Assembly: GCA_963824195.1 (NCBI GenBank)
Contig: CAWGOJ010000021.1
Coordinates: 1-64,000 of the forward strand
DNA length: 64,000 nucleotides
Direction: 5' to 3'
From: Bog-473 sp963824195
Lineage (GTDB): Bacteria; Actinomycetota; Acidimicrobiia; Acidimicrobiales; RAAP-2
Program-made: the position numbers and the translations under genes
Shown: piece after piece, positions 1 through 8,044 of the stretch
Layout: every line of letters starts with the position of its first letter
Position numbering within the stretch: position 1 is the first letter of the stretch
The notes under the pieces: generated by a model
What the model was told of the DNA's origin: nothing
Databases searched by the model: none
What the model saw: the letters and a program-made list of their open reading frames with translations, nothing else

Positions 1-569
1 GTGCGTGGCGCAGATCACCTGGCTTCCCTTGCGCGCCAAATGATCGAGTACCGATATCAACGCAAGACAGGACCGAAATGAGAACGGAGCTTCGGGTTCA
101 TCGAGGAGGTAGAGCCCCTGGACGTTGAACCGGCCTTCGAGCACTTGGAGGAACGATACTCCACCGGCTGACCTCAAACCTCCTGCTCCTCATCACCGAA
201 GCCTGAGATCTCCTTGTTCCTCATGAACTCGAGCACGCCCTTCGCCGTCTCGGAGCGCAGGAAGAAACTCTTGATTCCCTTACGACGGGCAATCGGCGGA
301 AGGACCTGCAGGTGCGAACTGAGCGCGCCTGGCTCAAGGGCGGACGCCCATTGCCGACCGCCATGTCCGCCCCGGACGTCGATGCGGAACACCTCTGCGA
401 TCGCCTCGATGATCGTGGACTTCCCCGAACCGTTCTCCCCGACCAGAAACGTGACTGGATTGGTGAGCTTCATGCCGGACTCCGCCAGAGCCCGAATCGC
501 CGGCACGGTGAATGGCCAGTCGTCTGGTCCCCACACAGGAACTCGGATCTCCTCGACAATCATGACCAA
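1..569 (-). pseudogene. AAA/ABC-type predicted ATPase, frameshifted, cut by window edge
   Basis: Two pieces of one P-loop ATPase lie in different frames. The 5' piece starts with ATG at 569 and has Walker A GENGSGKST at residues 44-52. It stops at TGA 174-176 just after GFGDEEQEV. The 3' piece, read in another frame from about 170 to 1, carries Walker B GLYLLDEPEAPFSF and reaches the H-loop region (ICATH) at the window edge. This order is that of small stand-alone predicted ATPases related to the RecF/SMC heads. The serine-rich signature segment expected between the pieces is not clean, which fits a frameshift at about 170-180. It is either a sequencing error or a decaying gene; the latter is favoured because neighbouring genes are also broken. 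The start of this gene lies inside the open frame of the permease upstream. Confidence 0.7.
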
Positions 570-2082
570 ACCCTACAGAGGGCCTCTGACAGGCTTTGGA
601 GTTCCAGGGTCCCCAGAACGCCGCCACCAGGAGGGTGACACTCAGCGCACAGTCGGTCAGGCCCCGGAAAAGGTCGCGACCCTCGCCTTCTCCGGCGTGC
701 GGACGAAGGTGCACCACGAGAAATCCGATGATGACAGCGACCACCACGATCACGAGCGCGAGATACGGAAACACGTTATATGGGGAGGGCTGCCCGGGCT
801 TGCACAGTTCAACCAAGGGCACGATGAGGACAAGGGATCCCAAAGCCGGGATCATCGCATGACGCAAGAAAGAAAACGAGGCCTTGTGACGACGCCATAT
901 GAAAATGGGGAGCGACAACATCGTCAGGAAATACACGAACAGGATGACGATCGTTCCCATGGTCGAACACTCGGCGTAGAGTCCGACCGGATCCATGGAC
1001 CCCGTATCTCCGCTTATGAGGTGTGATACCCACCACAACCCGATGATCCCGAGTCCGACCCCAGCCATGGCCAGAAGAGCAATGACCGGCGTGTCGGATC
1101 GTGCGCGAGTACGACCGAGGGGTGCCGGAAGAAGCCCGTTTCGACCGCCGTCGAAGAGCATGCACGCCTGGGAGTTGACGCCGGCGACCAGGGTGGACAG
1201 CACCGAGACGATACCGGCGATCCAGGCGAGAACGGCTGCCCCTCCGACGTATTTGTCCGCCACGGTCAGGAAGGGTACGGACGAGCGTCCGATGGATGAG
1301 ACGTCATAGTTGAATCCGGTGATGGTCGCGTAGGCAAAGAAGACGAAGAGGAAGCCTCCGATTGCCACCGAGATGTAGAGAGCTCTCGGCACGGTTCGCC
1401 TTGGATCACGACATTCCTCGGCCAGCGCAGGGCCGTTCTCCCATCCGATGAACATATAGAGAGCCAATGGGAAGCCCGCCGAGAGTCCGGCCAGCCCACC
1501 AGTGAGATGTGCCCAGGAGAATGGTATGGCCGAGAGGTGGCCATGCTGATCGATGAGTACCGTGACGCATACAGCAAGCATGATCGCAACCTGAGCGAGA
1601 ACGGCTGCGCCCACGGCAGTCGTCGAGAGTTTGACGCCGCGTACGGTCAGCCAGATTGCGCCAGCCGTCAACAAGAGACTGAGCGGACCCCAGGGGGGAT
1701 GCCACGAGGTGTAATGGGAGAGGGTCAGCGCCAGCATCCCTCCCGACATGGTGAAGACTCCAGCCATGGCGACCGTGTACCCAACGGCAACCAGTACAGC
1801 GGTCGCGACGCCTGCTCTCGCTCCCAGCGAGGTCTCCACGTAGGTGATGAAGCTCCCCGCCGAAGGCTCGGCCTTGGTGAACTCGGCCACAGTGAAGGCA
1901 AGAAAGATGACGGCAACGCCGGCAACAAGAATCGTGAGTGGTGCGGCGACTCCCGCCGTGACGGCGATGACGCCGAATGCAAAATAGAAGTCGATGCCCG
2001 GTCCGATGTTCGCTACGGTCGAGGCCGTAACGTCAGCGGTGCCAAGCTGACCGGATCTCAGGTGGTCTCCGGTCTGACTCAC
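334..2082 (-). CDS. APC-superfamily amino acid permease with an abnormal C-terminal run-on
   Basis: Integral membrane protein with about 12 hydrophobic segments. The N-terminal region (STVANIGPGIDFYFAFGVI) and the conserved stretch GWENGPALAEECRDPRRTVP are typical of amino acid/polyamine permeases. The GTG start at 2082 has a good Shine-Dalgarno (AGGAGAG) 4 bases upstream. Recognisable permease sequence ends near residue 495 (about base 597). The last ~87 residues are charged, not membrane-like, and arise from reading the ATPase gene at 174-569 in another frame. The normal stop therefore appears to have been lost, by indel or by sequence error. Substrate cannot be told from sequence. Confidence 0.8.
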   Translation of the reverse strand: MSQTGDHLRSGQLGTADVTASTVANIGPGIDFYFAFGVIAVTAGVAAPLTILVAGVAVIFLAFTVAEFTKAEPSAGSFITYVETSLGARAGVATAVLVAVGYTVAMAGVFTMSGGMLALTLSHYTSWHPPWGPLSLLLTAGAIWLTVRGVKLSTTAVGAAVLAQVAIMLAVCVTVLIDQHGHLSAIPFSWAHLTGGLAGLSAGFPLALYMFIGWENGPALAEECRDPRRTVPRALYISVAIGGFLFVFFAYATITGFNYDVSSIGRSSVPFLTVADKYVGGAAVLAWIAGIVSVLSTLVAGVNSQACMLFDGGRNGLLPAPLGRTRARSDTPVIALLAMAGVGLGIIGLWWVSHLISGDTGSMDPVGLYAECSTMGTIVILFVYFLTMLSLPIFIWRRHKASFSFLRHAMIPALGSLVLIVPLVELCKPGQPSPYNVFPYLALVIVVVAVIIGFLVVHLRPHAGEGEGRDLFRGLTDCALSVTLLVAAFWGPWNSKACQRPSVGFGHDCRGDPSSCVGTRRLAIHRAGDSGSGGVRHEAHQSSHVSGRGERFGEVHDHRGDRRGVPHRRPGRTWRSAMGVRP

Positions 2083-2177
2083 AGCTCTCCTATGGCCTTT
2101 CGCCGCCGGTCACGGCCTCACCATCGACCGAGTCTCTCACCCTGGCCTCAACAACTGGCGACCCATGGGGAACGAAA

Positions 2178-2585
2178 TTGTCGCACCCGGTAGTCACCCA
2201 CGGTGAGATCCATCCGGGAAACGTCATGGTGACTTCGAAAGGCCGGGTGATTGTCGACTGGGATACCGTTCTGGTCGCCGCGCCTGAGCGGGATCTCTGG
2301 AGGCTTGCACAAGGACGTGGATCAGCGCTTCGGGCTTATGCGGACGCCACCGGAAGAGCTCCCAACGAAAGGCTCGTTGACCTGTATGGCATTCGCTGGG
2401 ACCTCGCCGAGATCGCCGCGCTTGTTGCGGAGTTCCGGAAGCCGCACGAAGATAGTGAGGACAGCCGGAAGGCCCCTGGAAATCCTCCATTCCGTTGTAG
2501 GGCGGTTGCGAGCGTAGGGATCGACAGCCAATCTGGATCTCAGTCTCCATCGCCCTTGGTGCCTATCCGAGAACGCCGGGTGTGA
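2178..2585 (+). pseudogene. Aminoglycoside/spectinomycin-type phosphotransferase, C-terminal fragment
   Basis: The open frame begins directly in the catalytic loop THGEIHPGN (equivalent to HGDxHxxN of APH kinases). It continues with the metal-binding IVDWD, the ERDLW motif and the helical tail LYGIRWDLAEIAALVAEF. These are the features of the C-terminal lobe of APH-type kinases, closest by eye to the spectinomycin phosphotransferase group. The N-terminal nucleotide-binding lobe is absent, and the preceding 90 bases hold no in-frame remnant. The catalytic Asp of HGD is Glu here. Residues after about 95 are not family-like. It is interpreted as a dead 3' remnant in the decayed island. Confidence 0.7.
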
Positions 2586-2619
2586 GCACGCTTCAGGCTC
2601 GGTCGGCGAGACTGGACCG

Positions 2620-3156
2620 GTGCGTAGAGATCCGATTCGCATGTGTCCCTATGATCCAGATTGGCCGTCCACCTTCGAGCGAGAGCGCGTACGCCTAGCG
2701 CCGATTCTGCAGCCATACCTGGTTGAGCCGCTCGAGCACATCGGCAGCACTTCAGTTCCCGGTTTGGTGGCCAAGCCGATCATCGACATGGTGGCGGTGG
2801 TCGAAGATATCTCGCCAGTAATTGTAGAGGCAGGCCCCCTACGAAGGATCGGATGGGTGCTTGCTCCTGAGCCTGCCGACGAGATCGAGAGAAGGTTGTC
2901 GTTCTGCACGCCCTCGAAGAAACTACGAACCCATCACCTCCTCGTCGTGGAGGAGTCGTTCTCAGGGTGGCGAGGTTGGCTTGCGTTTCGTGACTACTTG
3001 CGCAAGAACCCCGATGTCGCTCGGGAGTACGGCGAACCAAAGACGCATCTATCCATAGAACAGGGATCTAACCCAAATGAGCGGGACCAGTATCGGGCTG
3101 GCAAGGACGATTGGGTCAGCACCGTCACAGCACGGGCTCTGGGGAGTGAGCGGTAG
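2620..3156 (+). CDS. GrpB/UPF0157 family nucleotidyltransferase-like protein
   Basis: A 178-residue protein of normal length for the family. The diagnostic segment HIGSTSVPGLVAKPIIDM lies near residues 40-58, preceded by the usual PYDPDWP motif at the N terminus. It ends with FRDYLRKNPDVAREYGEPK, typical of the family helical tail. GrpB proteins have a nucleotidyltransferase-like fold; their cellular role is not settled. The start could be GTG 2620 or ATG 2641 (MCPYDPDW), the latter fitting the usual N terminus better. It stands alone in a region of broken genes but appears intact. Confidence 0.85.
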   Translation: MRRDPIRMCPYDPDWPSTFERERVRLAPILQPYLVEPLEHIGSTSVPGLVAKPIIDMVAVVEDISPVIVEAGPLRRIGWVLAPEPADEIERRLSFCTPSKKLRTHHLLVVEESFSGWRGWLAFRDYLRKNPDVAREYGEPKTHLSIEQGSNPNERDQYRAGKDDWVSTVTARALGSER

Positions 3157-3212
3157 GACGGCACTGTGCCCACAGATTTGGAGAGTGCCCCAGTTCGGCG
3201 GCTTGGTGTCGT

Positions 3213-3383
3213 CTACTTCTGCATGGCCCTTCTTCGCTCAATCTCCTTGAGAATGGGGTCTGGGATCGGTCGACACCCGCAGACTCGGGCGTGCTCAAGA
3301 TGCCACCGCACCCGAACATCGAGACTGGCTCCTTTACCGAGGCGGTGCTCCTGATGCCACCGCCTATTGAACGATGGGGTCAT
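3213..3383 (-). CDS. Possible small His/Cys-motif protein (56 aa)
   Basis: The reading frame MTPSFNRRWHQEH... contains RVRWHLEHARVCGCRPIP near residues 23-40, with repeated WHxEH units and a CGC pair. Such regular spacing of His, Trp and Cys is unlikely in a random frame and could be a small metal-binding domain. There is no good Shine-Dalgarno before the ATG at 3383, and the frame stays open for a further 83 codons upstream without homology-like features. I do not recognise the family. It could be a remnant of a larger gene. Confidence 0.3.
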   Translation of the reverse strand: MTPSFNRRWHQEHRLGKGASLDVRVRWHLEHARVCGCRPIPDPILKEIERRRAMQK

Positions 3384-3586
3384 TTCCGCAGACCGCACTG
3401 CTGGAGAGAATAAAGGATGCATCGGACCACACAAGGTGCCGCCGTTCCGGAATAGTGGGCGGTTCGTTGCGAGCGGAACGCCCCTGTCTCCGCGGGCATT
3501 CTGGTGAGACACCGGGAGAACCTGAAGGTGGTCCGCAAGCGCACCTGGACCAGCCGAGAGAGAGTTCGCTGAACTGCACCAACGCG

Positions 3587-3627
3587 AAAGCGCCCGTCCC
3601 ACGAAGTGCCGGGGATCGGGCGCTTTT
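3587..3627. terminator. Rho-independent-type hairpin
   Basis: A perfect 10-bp stem (AAAGCGCCCG at 3587-3596 with CGGGCGCTTT at 3617-3626) encloses a 20-base loop and is followed by another T. The A-run before and T-run after make it able to terminate in either direction. No confident gene ends directly at it, so it may mark the end of a gene now lost. Confidence 0.6.
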
Positions 3628-4091
3628 CTCACTTGTACTCCGAGAACGGATCGCTCGAGGAAATGGCTACCAGCAGGGCTTCCTTGCCCTTACCGTCGCA
3701 ACGCTCCCGCTTCGAGCTGCTTGCCGTCGATCTACCTGGGCCTACCGGGATCTCTCCCGGTCAATCCTCTTCCATCCGTTCTCAGGATGGCCCTTCACTC
3801 ATACACAGCACAAGCGCCTCCTTCTGGAACCCTCTCGGATCCCTCACCATGAGTATGCGCTCAGCGCACCGCGACTTCCAGAGTCCAATGACCCATCTGG
3901 GCCGATGCTGGCGCAGCTGGTTCAACAGGCTTGCTCGACACGCAGGGTCGGGTTCGCACGTCCCTCTCCTGCCTCCGGGTGGCCTGCACGAGGGTGCACC
4001 AGGCCGCCGGGAGGGTGTCACGCTCCGGCACGAAATGCAGAGCTTGCCGGCTCCGTTTCGACCCGCCCCACCACTGCGAGGCCCAGATCTT

Positions 4092-4225
4092 CTAAATGAC
4101 CGGAACGAAGAATTCCAATGCAATGTTGTCCGGGTCACGGCCGGACAGCCCAGAGCCGTAATCGGCATCGACAATGCCACCGTTGGCGACACCGAGCTCT
4201 TCCAGCCGGACCACTGAGATGCCGA
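4092..4225 (-). pseudogene. Glyoxalase/VOC-family protein, C-terminal fragment
   Basis: On the minus strand the frame ending at TAG 4092-4094 encodes RLEELGVANGGIVDADYGS, followed by GLSGRDPDNIALEFF and the terminal VPVI. GIVDAxYGSGLSxRDPDxIALEF is the characteristic last strand and metal-Glu region (ALEFF) of single-domain VOC proteins. No matching first module or earlier beta strands lie upstream, where the methyltransferase gene ends at 4282. It is a 3' remnant about 45 codons long. Confidence 0.7.
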
Positions 4226-4281
4226 CCGACCCAGCTCAGACCTGACTCGCGAGTCCGACGGGAAGGCAGTCGCGTCAGCCT

Positions 4282-4911
4282 CTACCTGCGAGTGGCCGCG
4301 ACCTGCCAGGCGAGGGCTCCTGCGGGGTCCCAGGTGAGGTCGATGACGGCGGACTCGATGGATTCGATTCTCCATCCCGCGGAAAACGCGACCCGAATCT
4401 CGTCTGGCGTCACCCGACGTGGCCCCCAGTCACCTGGCTGGCGGTCGCTGAAGCAGACCATGTGATAAAGACCACCCGGGGGGACCACTTCAGCCAGGCT
4501 GACGACGTAACGCTCGCGCTCGCCGTCATCGAGGACGTGGAAGAACCCGCAATCGAGCACGGTGTCGAACTGCTCACCCAGATCGACGAGGCGAAGGGCA
4601 TCTGCGACGACGAAGCGCGCCTCCACGCCCCGTTCGGTCGCCTTCGCCTTGGCCAGCTCGATGGCCCGCATCGACGTGTCGACCCCCACCGCTTCGTAGC
4701 CGAGTGAGGCCGCCATAAGGGCGTGCTCGCCGGTGCCACAACCGACATCGAGCACCCGGCCGACCAGCTTCCCGGCCGTGGCCAGGTGGTCGAAAGCTGG
4801 CTGGGGTCGCCCGATGTCCCACGCTGGGGTGCCGACCGCGTAGATGGCATCAAAGTCGTGGGGTGGACGGGGTGGGCGACCTTCGGGAGGAGGTGAGGCA
4901 CGGCCAGTCAC
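4282..4911 (-). CDS. Class I SAM-dependent methyltransferase
   Basis: A 209-residue cytosolic enzyme. Motif I VLDVGCGTGEHAL lies near residues 53-65 and is followed by an acidic post-I residue (VGVDTSMRAIELAKAKA). A DALRL segment (motif II) and the typical FDTVLDCGFFHVLDD motif come next. The N-terminal FDAIYAVGTPAWDIGRPQP resembles small-molecule or thiol methyltransferases of this size. The substrate is not predictable. The GTG start at 4911 is followed by a Pro-rich leader, so translation may begin further in. It is a single gene with the glyoxalase remnant at its 3' side. Confidence 0.85.
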   Translation of the reverse strand: MTGRASPPPEGRPPRPPHDFDAIYAVGTPAWDIGRPQPAFDHLATAGKLVGRVLDVGCGTGEHALMAASLGYEAVGVDTSMRAIELAKAKATERGVEARFVVADALRLVDLGEQFDTVLDCGFFHVLDDGERERYVVSLAEVVPPGGLYHMVCFSDRQPGDWGPRRVTPDEIRVAFSAGWRIESIESAVIDLTWDPAGALAWQVAATRR

Positions 4912-4948
4912 GGCGGAATGTTAGGCATGGGATGGTCTTGCAGTGACA

Positions 4949-4977
4949 TGCTCCCGAACGCCGGGACCGTGGGACAG
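4949..4977 (-). repeat. Copy A of a ~29-bp island repeat
   Basis: Read on the minus strand it starts CTGTCCCAC and ends CCGGCGTTCGGGAGCA. Three related copies occur at 9769-9797 (same orientation), 9932-9960 and 10410-10438 (opposite orientation). It has the look of a terminal inverted repeat of a small mobile element. Confidence 0.55.
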
Positions 4978-5027
4978 TTCGGAGTTGGAGTGCGGTTGCG
5001 TGCGTGCCTTTCGCGGCCTGCAGAGGG

Positions 5028-5291
5028 TCAGGCCGAGCCCATGACCTCGCCGAATTGGATAGTGCCCAGCGTCACGCCGGGTGCCTCGGCACCTTCGGGA
5101 GGCGCCGCAGCGCGGGCCTGCACTTCGGTCTCGAACACCTCGATCGAGGCTCCGTGCGAGTCGTCGACGGCTACGAAGTAGGCGCCCAGGAAACCGGGGG
5201 CTCCCTTCATCATTGGTATGACCTCCTCGTCGAGGCCCCGCTTAGCCTCGGCCGGGCCGGAGATGTTGGCGTGGATCACGATGGCGTGCAT
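5028..5291 (-). CDS. Small dimeric alpha/beta-barrel (ABM/EthD-like) protein
   Basis: An 87-residue protein beginning MHAIVIHANISGPAEA, with GFLGAYFVAVDDSHGASIEVFETE in the middle. The strand-helix-strand pattern and the xxFLGAYFV and VFET segments are typical of the ferredoxin-like dimeric barrel superfamily (antibiotic-biosynthesis monooxygenase-like and related domains). Members bind small hydrophobic compounds or act as cofactor-free oxygenases; the role here is unknown. A Shine-Dalgarno (GGGAG) lies 7 bases before the ATG. Another barrel protein of this type is encoded at 10056-10367. Confidence 0.65.
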   Translation of the reverse strand: MHAIVIHANISGPAEAKRGLDEEVIPMMKGAPGFLGAYFVAVDDSHGASIEVFETEVQARAAAPPEGAEAPGVTLGTIQFGEVMGSA

Positions 5292-5549
5292 GGCTCATCT
5301 CCCTGTTCGTCTGCTGACTCATCACGTTAACCCGGCTGAGAGCGATTCCTGGTTCGTGACTATCACTGGACTCTCCCGCGTCGCCGGGACGGCGGGCGCT
5401 GGCCCACACAGCCGCAGTCCGGTCACTCCCCGTGCCGTTGCGCATCTTAATTCGCTTCGACTGCGCGTGCCGGGACGCCGCAGTCGACTCCGCAGTACAT
5501 GCTGAGATGTGCCAAACCTCGGGACTGGCTAGTCGGTATTGTCGAAAGC

Positions 5550-5768
5550 ATGACCAACGCAGAATCGTCCCCCGGAACACTCTGGCGCTACGAGTTCTCC
5601 CAACCAGGTGACACCGTCGTAGAAACTGGCGAGTTCAATGGTGACAACACAGCAGAAGCAAGGGCTCGCGAGCTGTCAAAGTCGGAGGCCAGCCCCATCG
5701 TGGTCAAACGCCACAGCGCACACGTTGATGCCTGGGTGTACGTGACCGAGGTCGACGAGCGACCGTGA
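5550..5768 (+). CDS. Hypothetical small protein (72 aa)
   Basis: Begins MTNAESSPGTLWRYEF and is acidic and hydrophilic, with an alternating strand-like pattern and no Cys, signal or membrane segment. The frame stays open 17 codons upstream to 5499, but the internal ATG gives the more natural N terminus. A perfect hairpin directly after the stop supports it being a real transcription unit. I do not recognise the family. Confidence 0.55.
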   Translation: MTNAESSPGTLWRYEFSQPGDTVVETGEFNGDNTAEARARELSKSEASPIVVKRHSAHVDAWVYVTEVDERP

Positions 5769-5771
5769 TGC

Positions 5772-5794
5772 AGGTGACGTGGTTCACGTCACCT
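5772..5794 (+). terminator. Hairpin after the 72-aa gene
   Basis: Perfect 10-bp arms AGGTGACGTG (5772-5781) and CACGTCACCT (5785-5794) with a 3-base loop begin 4 bases after the stop codon. There is no T-run after it, so it may act as an RNA-stabilising stem or a weak terminator. The following bases to 6041 contain nothing I can identify. Confidence 0.5.
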
Positions 5795-6041
5795 ACCCTG
5801 CCAGGGCGGAGCACACGAAGCAACGTCGGCAGAGACCCGATACGCCGGGAGGGGGTGCGACGAGTCGGCCTGGGTGCTTGGTCCAGTCGACCTGCCGCCA
5901 GGCGGGACGGTCTCTCGCTAGCTTGGCGTGTGTAGAGCCAAGTCGAACCAACATCGATCCCGCCCGCTTTGACCATATCGACTGCGCGTTGAACCTTCAC
6001 GACTCGCCCACCGACAAATGGACCAATACCTGCACCCGTGT

Positions 6042-7205
6042 TTACCTTCTGGCCGCACCTTGCCAGAGCGATAGTGCATGGTCGTCGTTCACAGAGACGA
6101 TTTGCTGATATGGCTCAAAAGCCGGCGGACCGAGGTTGTCGGCGTAAAGAGTGCCATTGGGCGCCAAGGCAAAGTAGTCCATAAAGACGAACTCCTTGAT
6201 GCCAGGTACATGGTTCACCGCATAGGCCGTTACGAGTCGGGTCCCTTGCACGCGGAAGACGATCGGACCGTCGTCGGCTTCGATCGCCCCACCCGGACCT
6301 CGCTCGACCACGGCTGTATTCCCGCCGCTTCGTCGCGCGTACCCAAGGTAGGTCGTCACCCCGTCGGGTGAGATCTTGAAGATCGACCAGCCGGCAAAGG
6401 TCGATGAGGCGTACACATTCCCTTGAGCATCGACAGCGATGGCGCCGAAGTCGCTCAGTGGCCCTCTGTTGGCATTGACGCCAGATGTGACGACGGCCGG
6501 GACGACCTCGAGCTGATCTGATGCCGACAGGCGAAGAAGCTGGGACCGCGTCGCCAGATAGAGCTGCCCGCTCGGGGTGAAGGCGATGGACGCCACAGGA
6601 TCCAAGGCCGCCGAGAGGGCCGGCGTACCATTCGCCACCACAGTGGCCGATCCCCCGTCTCCGACGAGCGTGTGGATCCTCCCGTTTCCCTCGACCACTC
6701 GCACCCGCTCGCCATCGGCGATGTAGAGGTCTCCATTGGGAGCGAAGGTGATGTCGGACACATCTGAGAGCTGGGCCTTTGTCGCAAGTTCGCCATCGCC
6801 GGAGTAACCAGCCTTCCCGTCTCCGGCCACGACGCCGAAGCGGCCGTCGGATAGGCGGACGAGAATCTCATGTCGCGCTGCATCGGCCACGTAGAGCGCG
6901 CCATTCGGACTGATGGCAAGTGGTCCCGCATGCTGGAGCGAGACGATCGCACCGACAGGCAGGCCGGGGGACTTCAATCGACCCGAGGATGTGAGCTTGG
7001 GGATATGGGGGGGCGATGGAGGCGATGGCCTCGTCGTGGCAAAGACTGCCGCAAGCGCCCCCACAATGATCACGACGATTCCGAGCCACGCCAAGCGCCG
7101 GCGCCGCTCGCGCCGCTTTGCCTCCCGGAAGAGAGCTTCGGCGTCGTTCGGACCGCACTGATCAGGAGTTCCACCGGTCGCGGGCGGTCTCTGGACAACA
7201 GCCAT
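6042..7205 (-). CDS. Membrane-anchored NHL-repeat beta-propeller protein
   Basis: A 387-residue protein. A basic segment (REAKRRERRRR) is followed by one membrane helix (LAWLGIVVIIVGALAAVFA) near residues 42-60, so most of the chain lies outside the membrane. The rest is a series of repeats of the type GPLAISPNGALYVADAARHE, SDITFAPNGDLYIADGERVR and SIAFTPSGQLYLATRSQ. These are NHL-type blades, used as binding platforms. The ATG at 7205 lies inside an inverted repeat shared with the divergent GntR remnant, so that regulator may have controlled it. No catalytic residues are evident. Confidence 0.8.
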   Translation of the reverse strand: MAVVQRPPATGGTPDQCGPNDAEALFREAKRRERRRRLAWLGIVVIIVGALAAVFATTRPSPPSPPHIPKLTSSGRLKSPGLPVGAIVSLQHAGPLAISPNGALYVADAARHEILVRLSDGRFGVVAGDGKAGYSGDGELATKAQLSDVSDITFAPNGDLYIADGERVRVVEGNGRIHTLVGDGGSATVVANGTPALSAALDPVASIAFTPSGQLYLATRSQLLRLSASDQLEVVPAVVTSGVNANRGPLSDFGAIAVDAQGNVYASSTFAGWSIFKISPDGVTTYLGYARRSGGNTAVVERGPGGAIEADDGPIVFRVQGTRLVTAYAVNHVPGIKEFVFMDYFALAPNGTLYADNLGPPAFEPYQQIVSVNDDHALSLWQGAARR

Positions 7206-7230
7206 AACGCTACTATCATTGGCGTTATGG
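7202..7230. promoter_or_regulatory. Inverted-repeat operator between NHL gene and GntR remnant
   Basis: Perfect 9-bp arms CCATAACGC (7202-7210) and GCGTTATGG (7222-7230) are separated by 11 bases. The left arm contains the start codon of the NHL-repeat gene. The spacer contains TACTAT, a plausible -10 element. The size and spacing suit a GntR-family dimer. Confidence 0.55.
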
Positions 7231-7470
7231 GATCCTGTCAAGGCGCCTCGGGGAGGGGACTCCGAAGCACTCCTGCTCCCTGGTGTGGATCGCTCGGATC
7301 CCATGCCATTGCACGATCAGGTCGCAGCAGAGATCCGGCGGGTGATTGCCGAGGGTGATTCTGGCCCTGGCGATCGCATTCCCCAAGCGAAGGACCTCGC
7401 CGGCGCCCTCGGCGTCAACACCAATACCGTGCTGCGGGCCTTGCGCGTTCTCCGCGACCCCTACGAGGTC
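7219..7470 (+). pseudogene. GntR-family (YtrA-like) regulator, HTH only, truncated
   Basis: Residues about 29-80 (PMPLHDQVAAEIRRVIAEG, then GPGDRIPQAKDLAGALGVNT, then NTVLRALRVLRD) form a GntR winged-helix DNA-binding domain. Family members continue with the wing (EGLxxxRRGxGTFV) and, in the YtrA group, a short dimerisation helix pair. Here the frame departs from the family after PYEV and runs into the 3' end of the convergent SRPBCC gene. The start is either TTG 7219 or, more likely, GTG 7285. It probably lost its 3' end when the neighbouring DNA was joined. Confidence 0.65.
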
Positions 7471-7982
7471 CGCAGGGCCGACCCAGTCTCGAGGAGGGTC
7501 TTGAGACTGGCGAGAACAGCAGGCCAGCCCTCAGAGATGGCCTTGAGAACGTCGCTACCAGGCTCGAAGCCGTCGTGGACGACTGTGACCTTGACCACAC
7601 CGTGTCCGATGCCCTCAATGTCGAAGGCCACCTTCGAACGGGGTTCAGCCCGCCAGGCGTCAGCGGTAGTTTCGTCCATGCCGACCTCGGCAGCCCATTC
7701 GGGCGTGAACGTGTGCCAGGTGTAGGCCAGTCTGTGGTGGGGATCGGACTCGAGGATCACCTGTTCGGTGTCGCTTACGACGAGCCCGATCTCGTCATGC
7801 GCCAAGTCGTAGGTGGACCCCTTTTTCCAGTCCGAACGGAAGGTCTTCTCACCGGCCCTTTCGTGCCGCCAATAGCGACTGGTGAGTGCGGGGTCGGTGA
7901 GTCCCTGCCAGACGCGCTCGGGCGTGGCCTGGATGTAGGTGGTGTAGGTAAAGCTCGTCACATTGTCGATGAGTGCATTCAC
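7461..7982 (-). CDS. SRPBCC/AHSA1-family protein
   Basis: A 173-residue START-like fold protein. The N-terminal TYTTYIQATPERVWQGLTDP is the AHSA1 signature and the C-terminal EGWPAVLASLKTLLETG helix is standard. It has no signal peptide. GTG 7982 is chosen as start because GGAGG lies 7 bases upstream; a longer frame to 8027 has no such site. Proteins of this family often pair with ArsR or HxlR regulators, but the substrate is unknown. It is followed upstream by a DHFR-like gene and another SRPBCC gene on the same strand, which suggests a loose operon. Confidence 0.85.
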   Translation of the reverse strand: MNALIDNVTSFTYTTYIQATPERVWQGLTDPALTSRYWRHERAGEKTFRSDWKKGSTYDLAHDEIGLVVSDTEQVILESDPHHRLAYTWHTFTPEWAAEVGMDETTADAWRAEPRSKVAFDIEGIGHGVVKVTVVHDGFEPGSDVLKAISEGWPAVLASLKTLLETGSALRTS

Positions 7983-8044
7983 TGCTGTGCCTCCAGTCTC
8001 GAGTTGCCAGGTTGAGTAGCGTGCCAATCCTTGAGGGAGACCGT

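Larger units (their letters stand above)
3157..4091. other. Gene-poor stretch with degenerate remnants
   Basis: No convincing full-length gene is present in this 935-base stretch. Long open frames on both strands lack recognisable motifs and have Arg/Pro/Ser-rich composition typical of out-of-frame reading. The stretch holds a possible 56-codon ORF (3213-3383, minus), a strong hairpin followed by T residues (3587-3627), and is followed by a glyoxalase-like fragment (4092-4225, minus). I see nothing supportable between 3628 and 4091. Confidence 0.6.

Noticed and set aside
3374..4217. Two plus-strand frames (241 and 203 codons) in the gap
   Set aside because: Ser/Arg/Pro-rich, no motifs or plausible starts, and the VOC fragment lies on the opposite strand within one of them.
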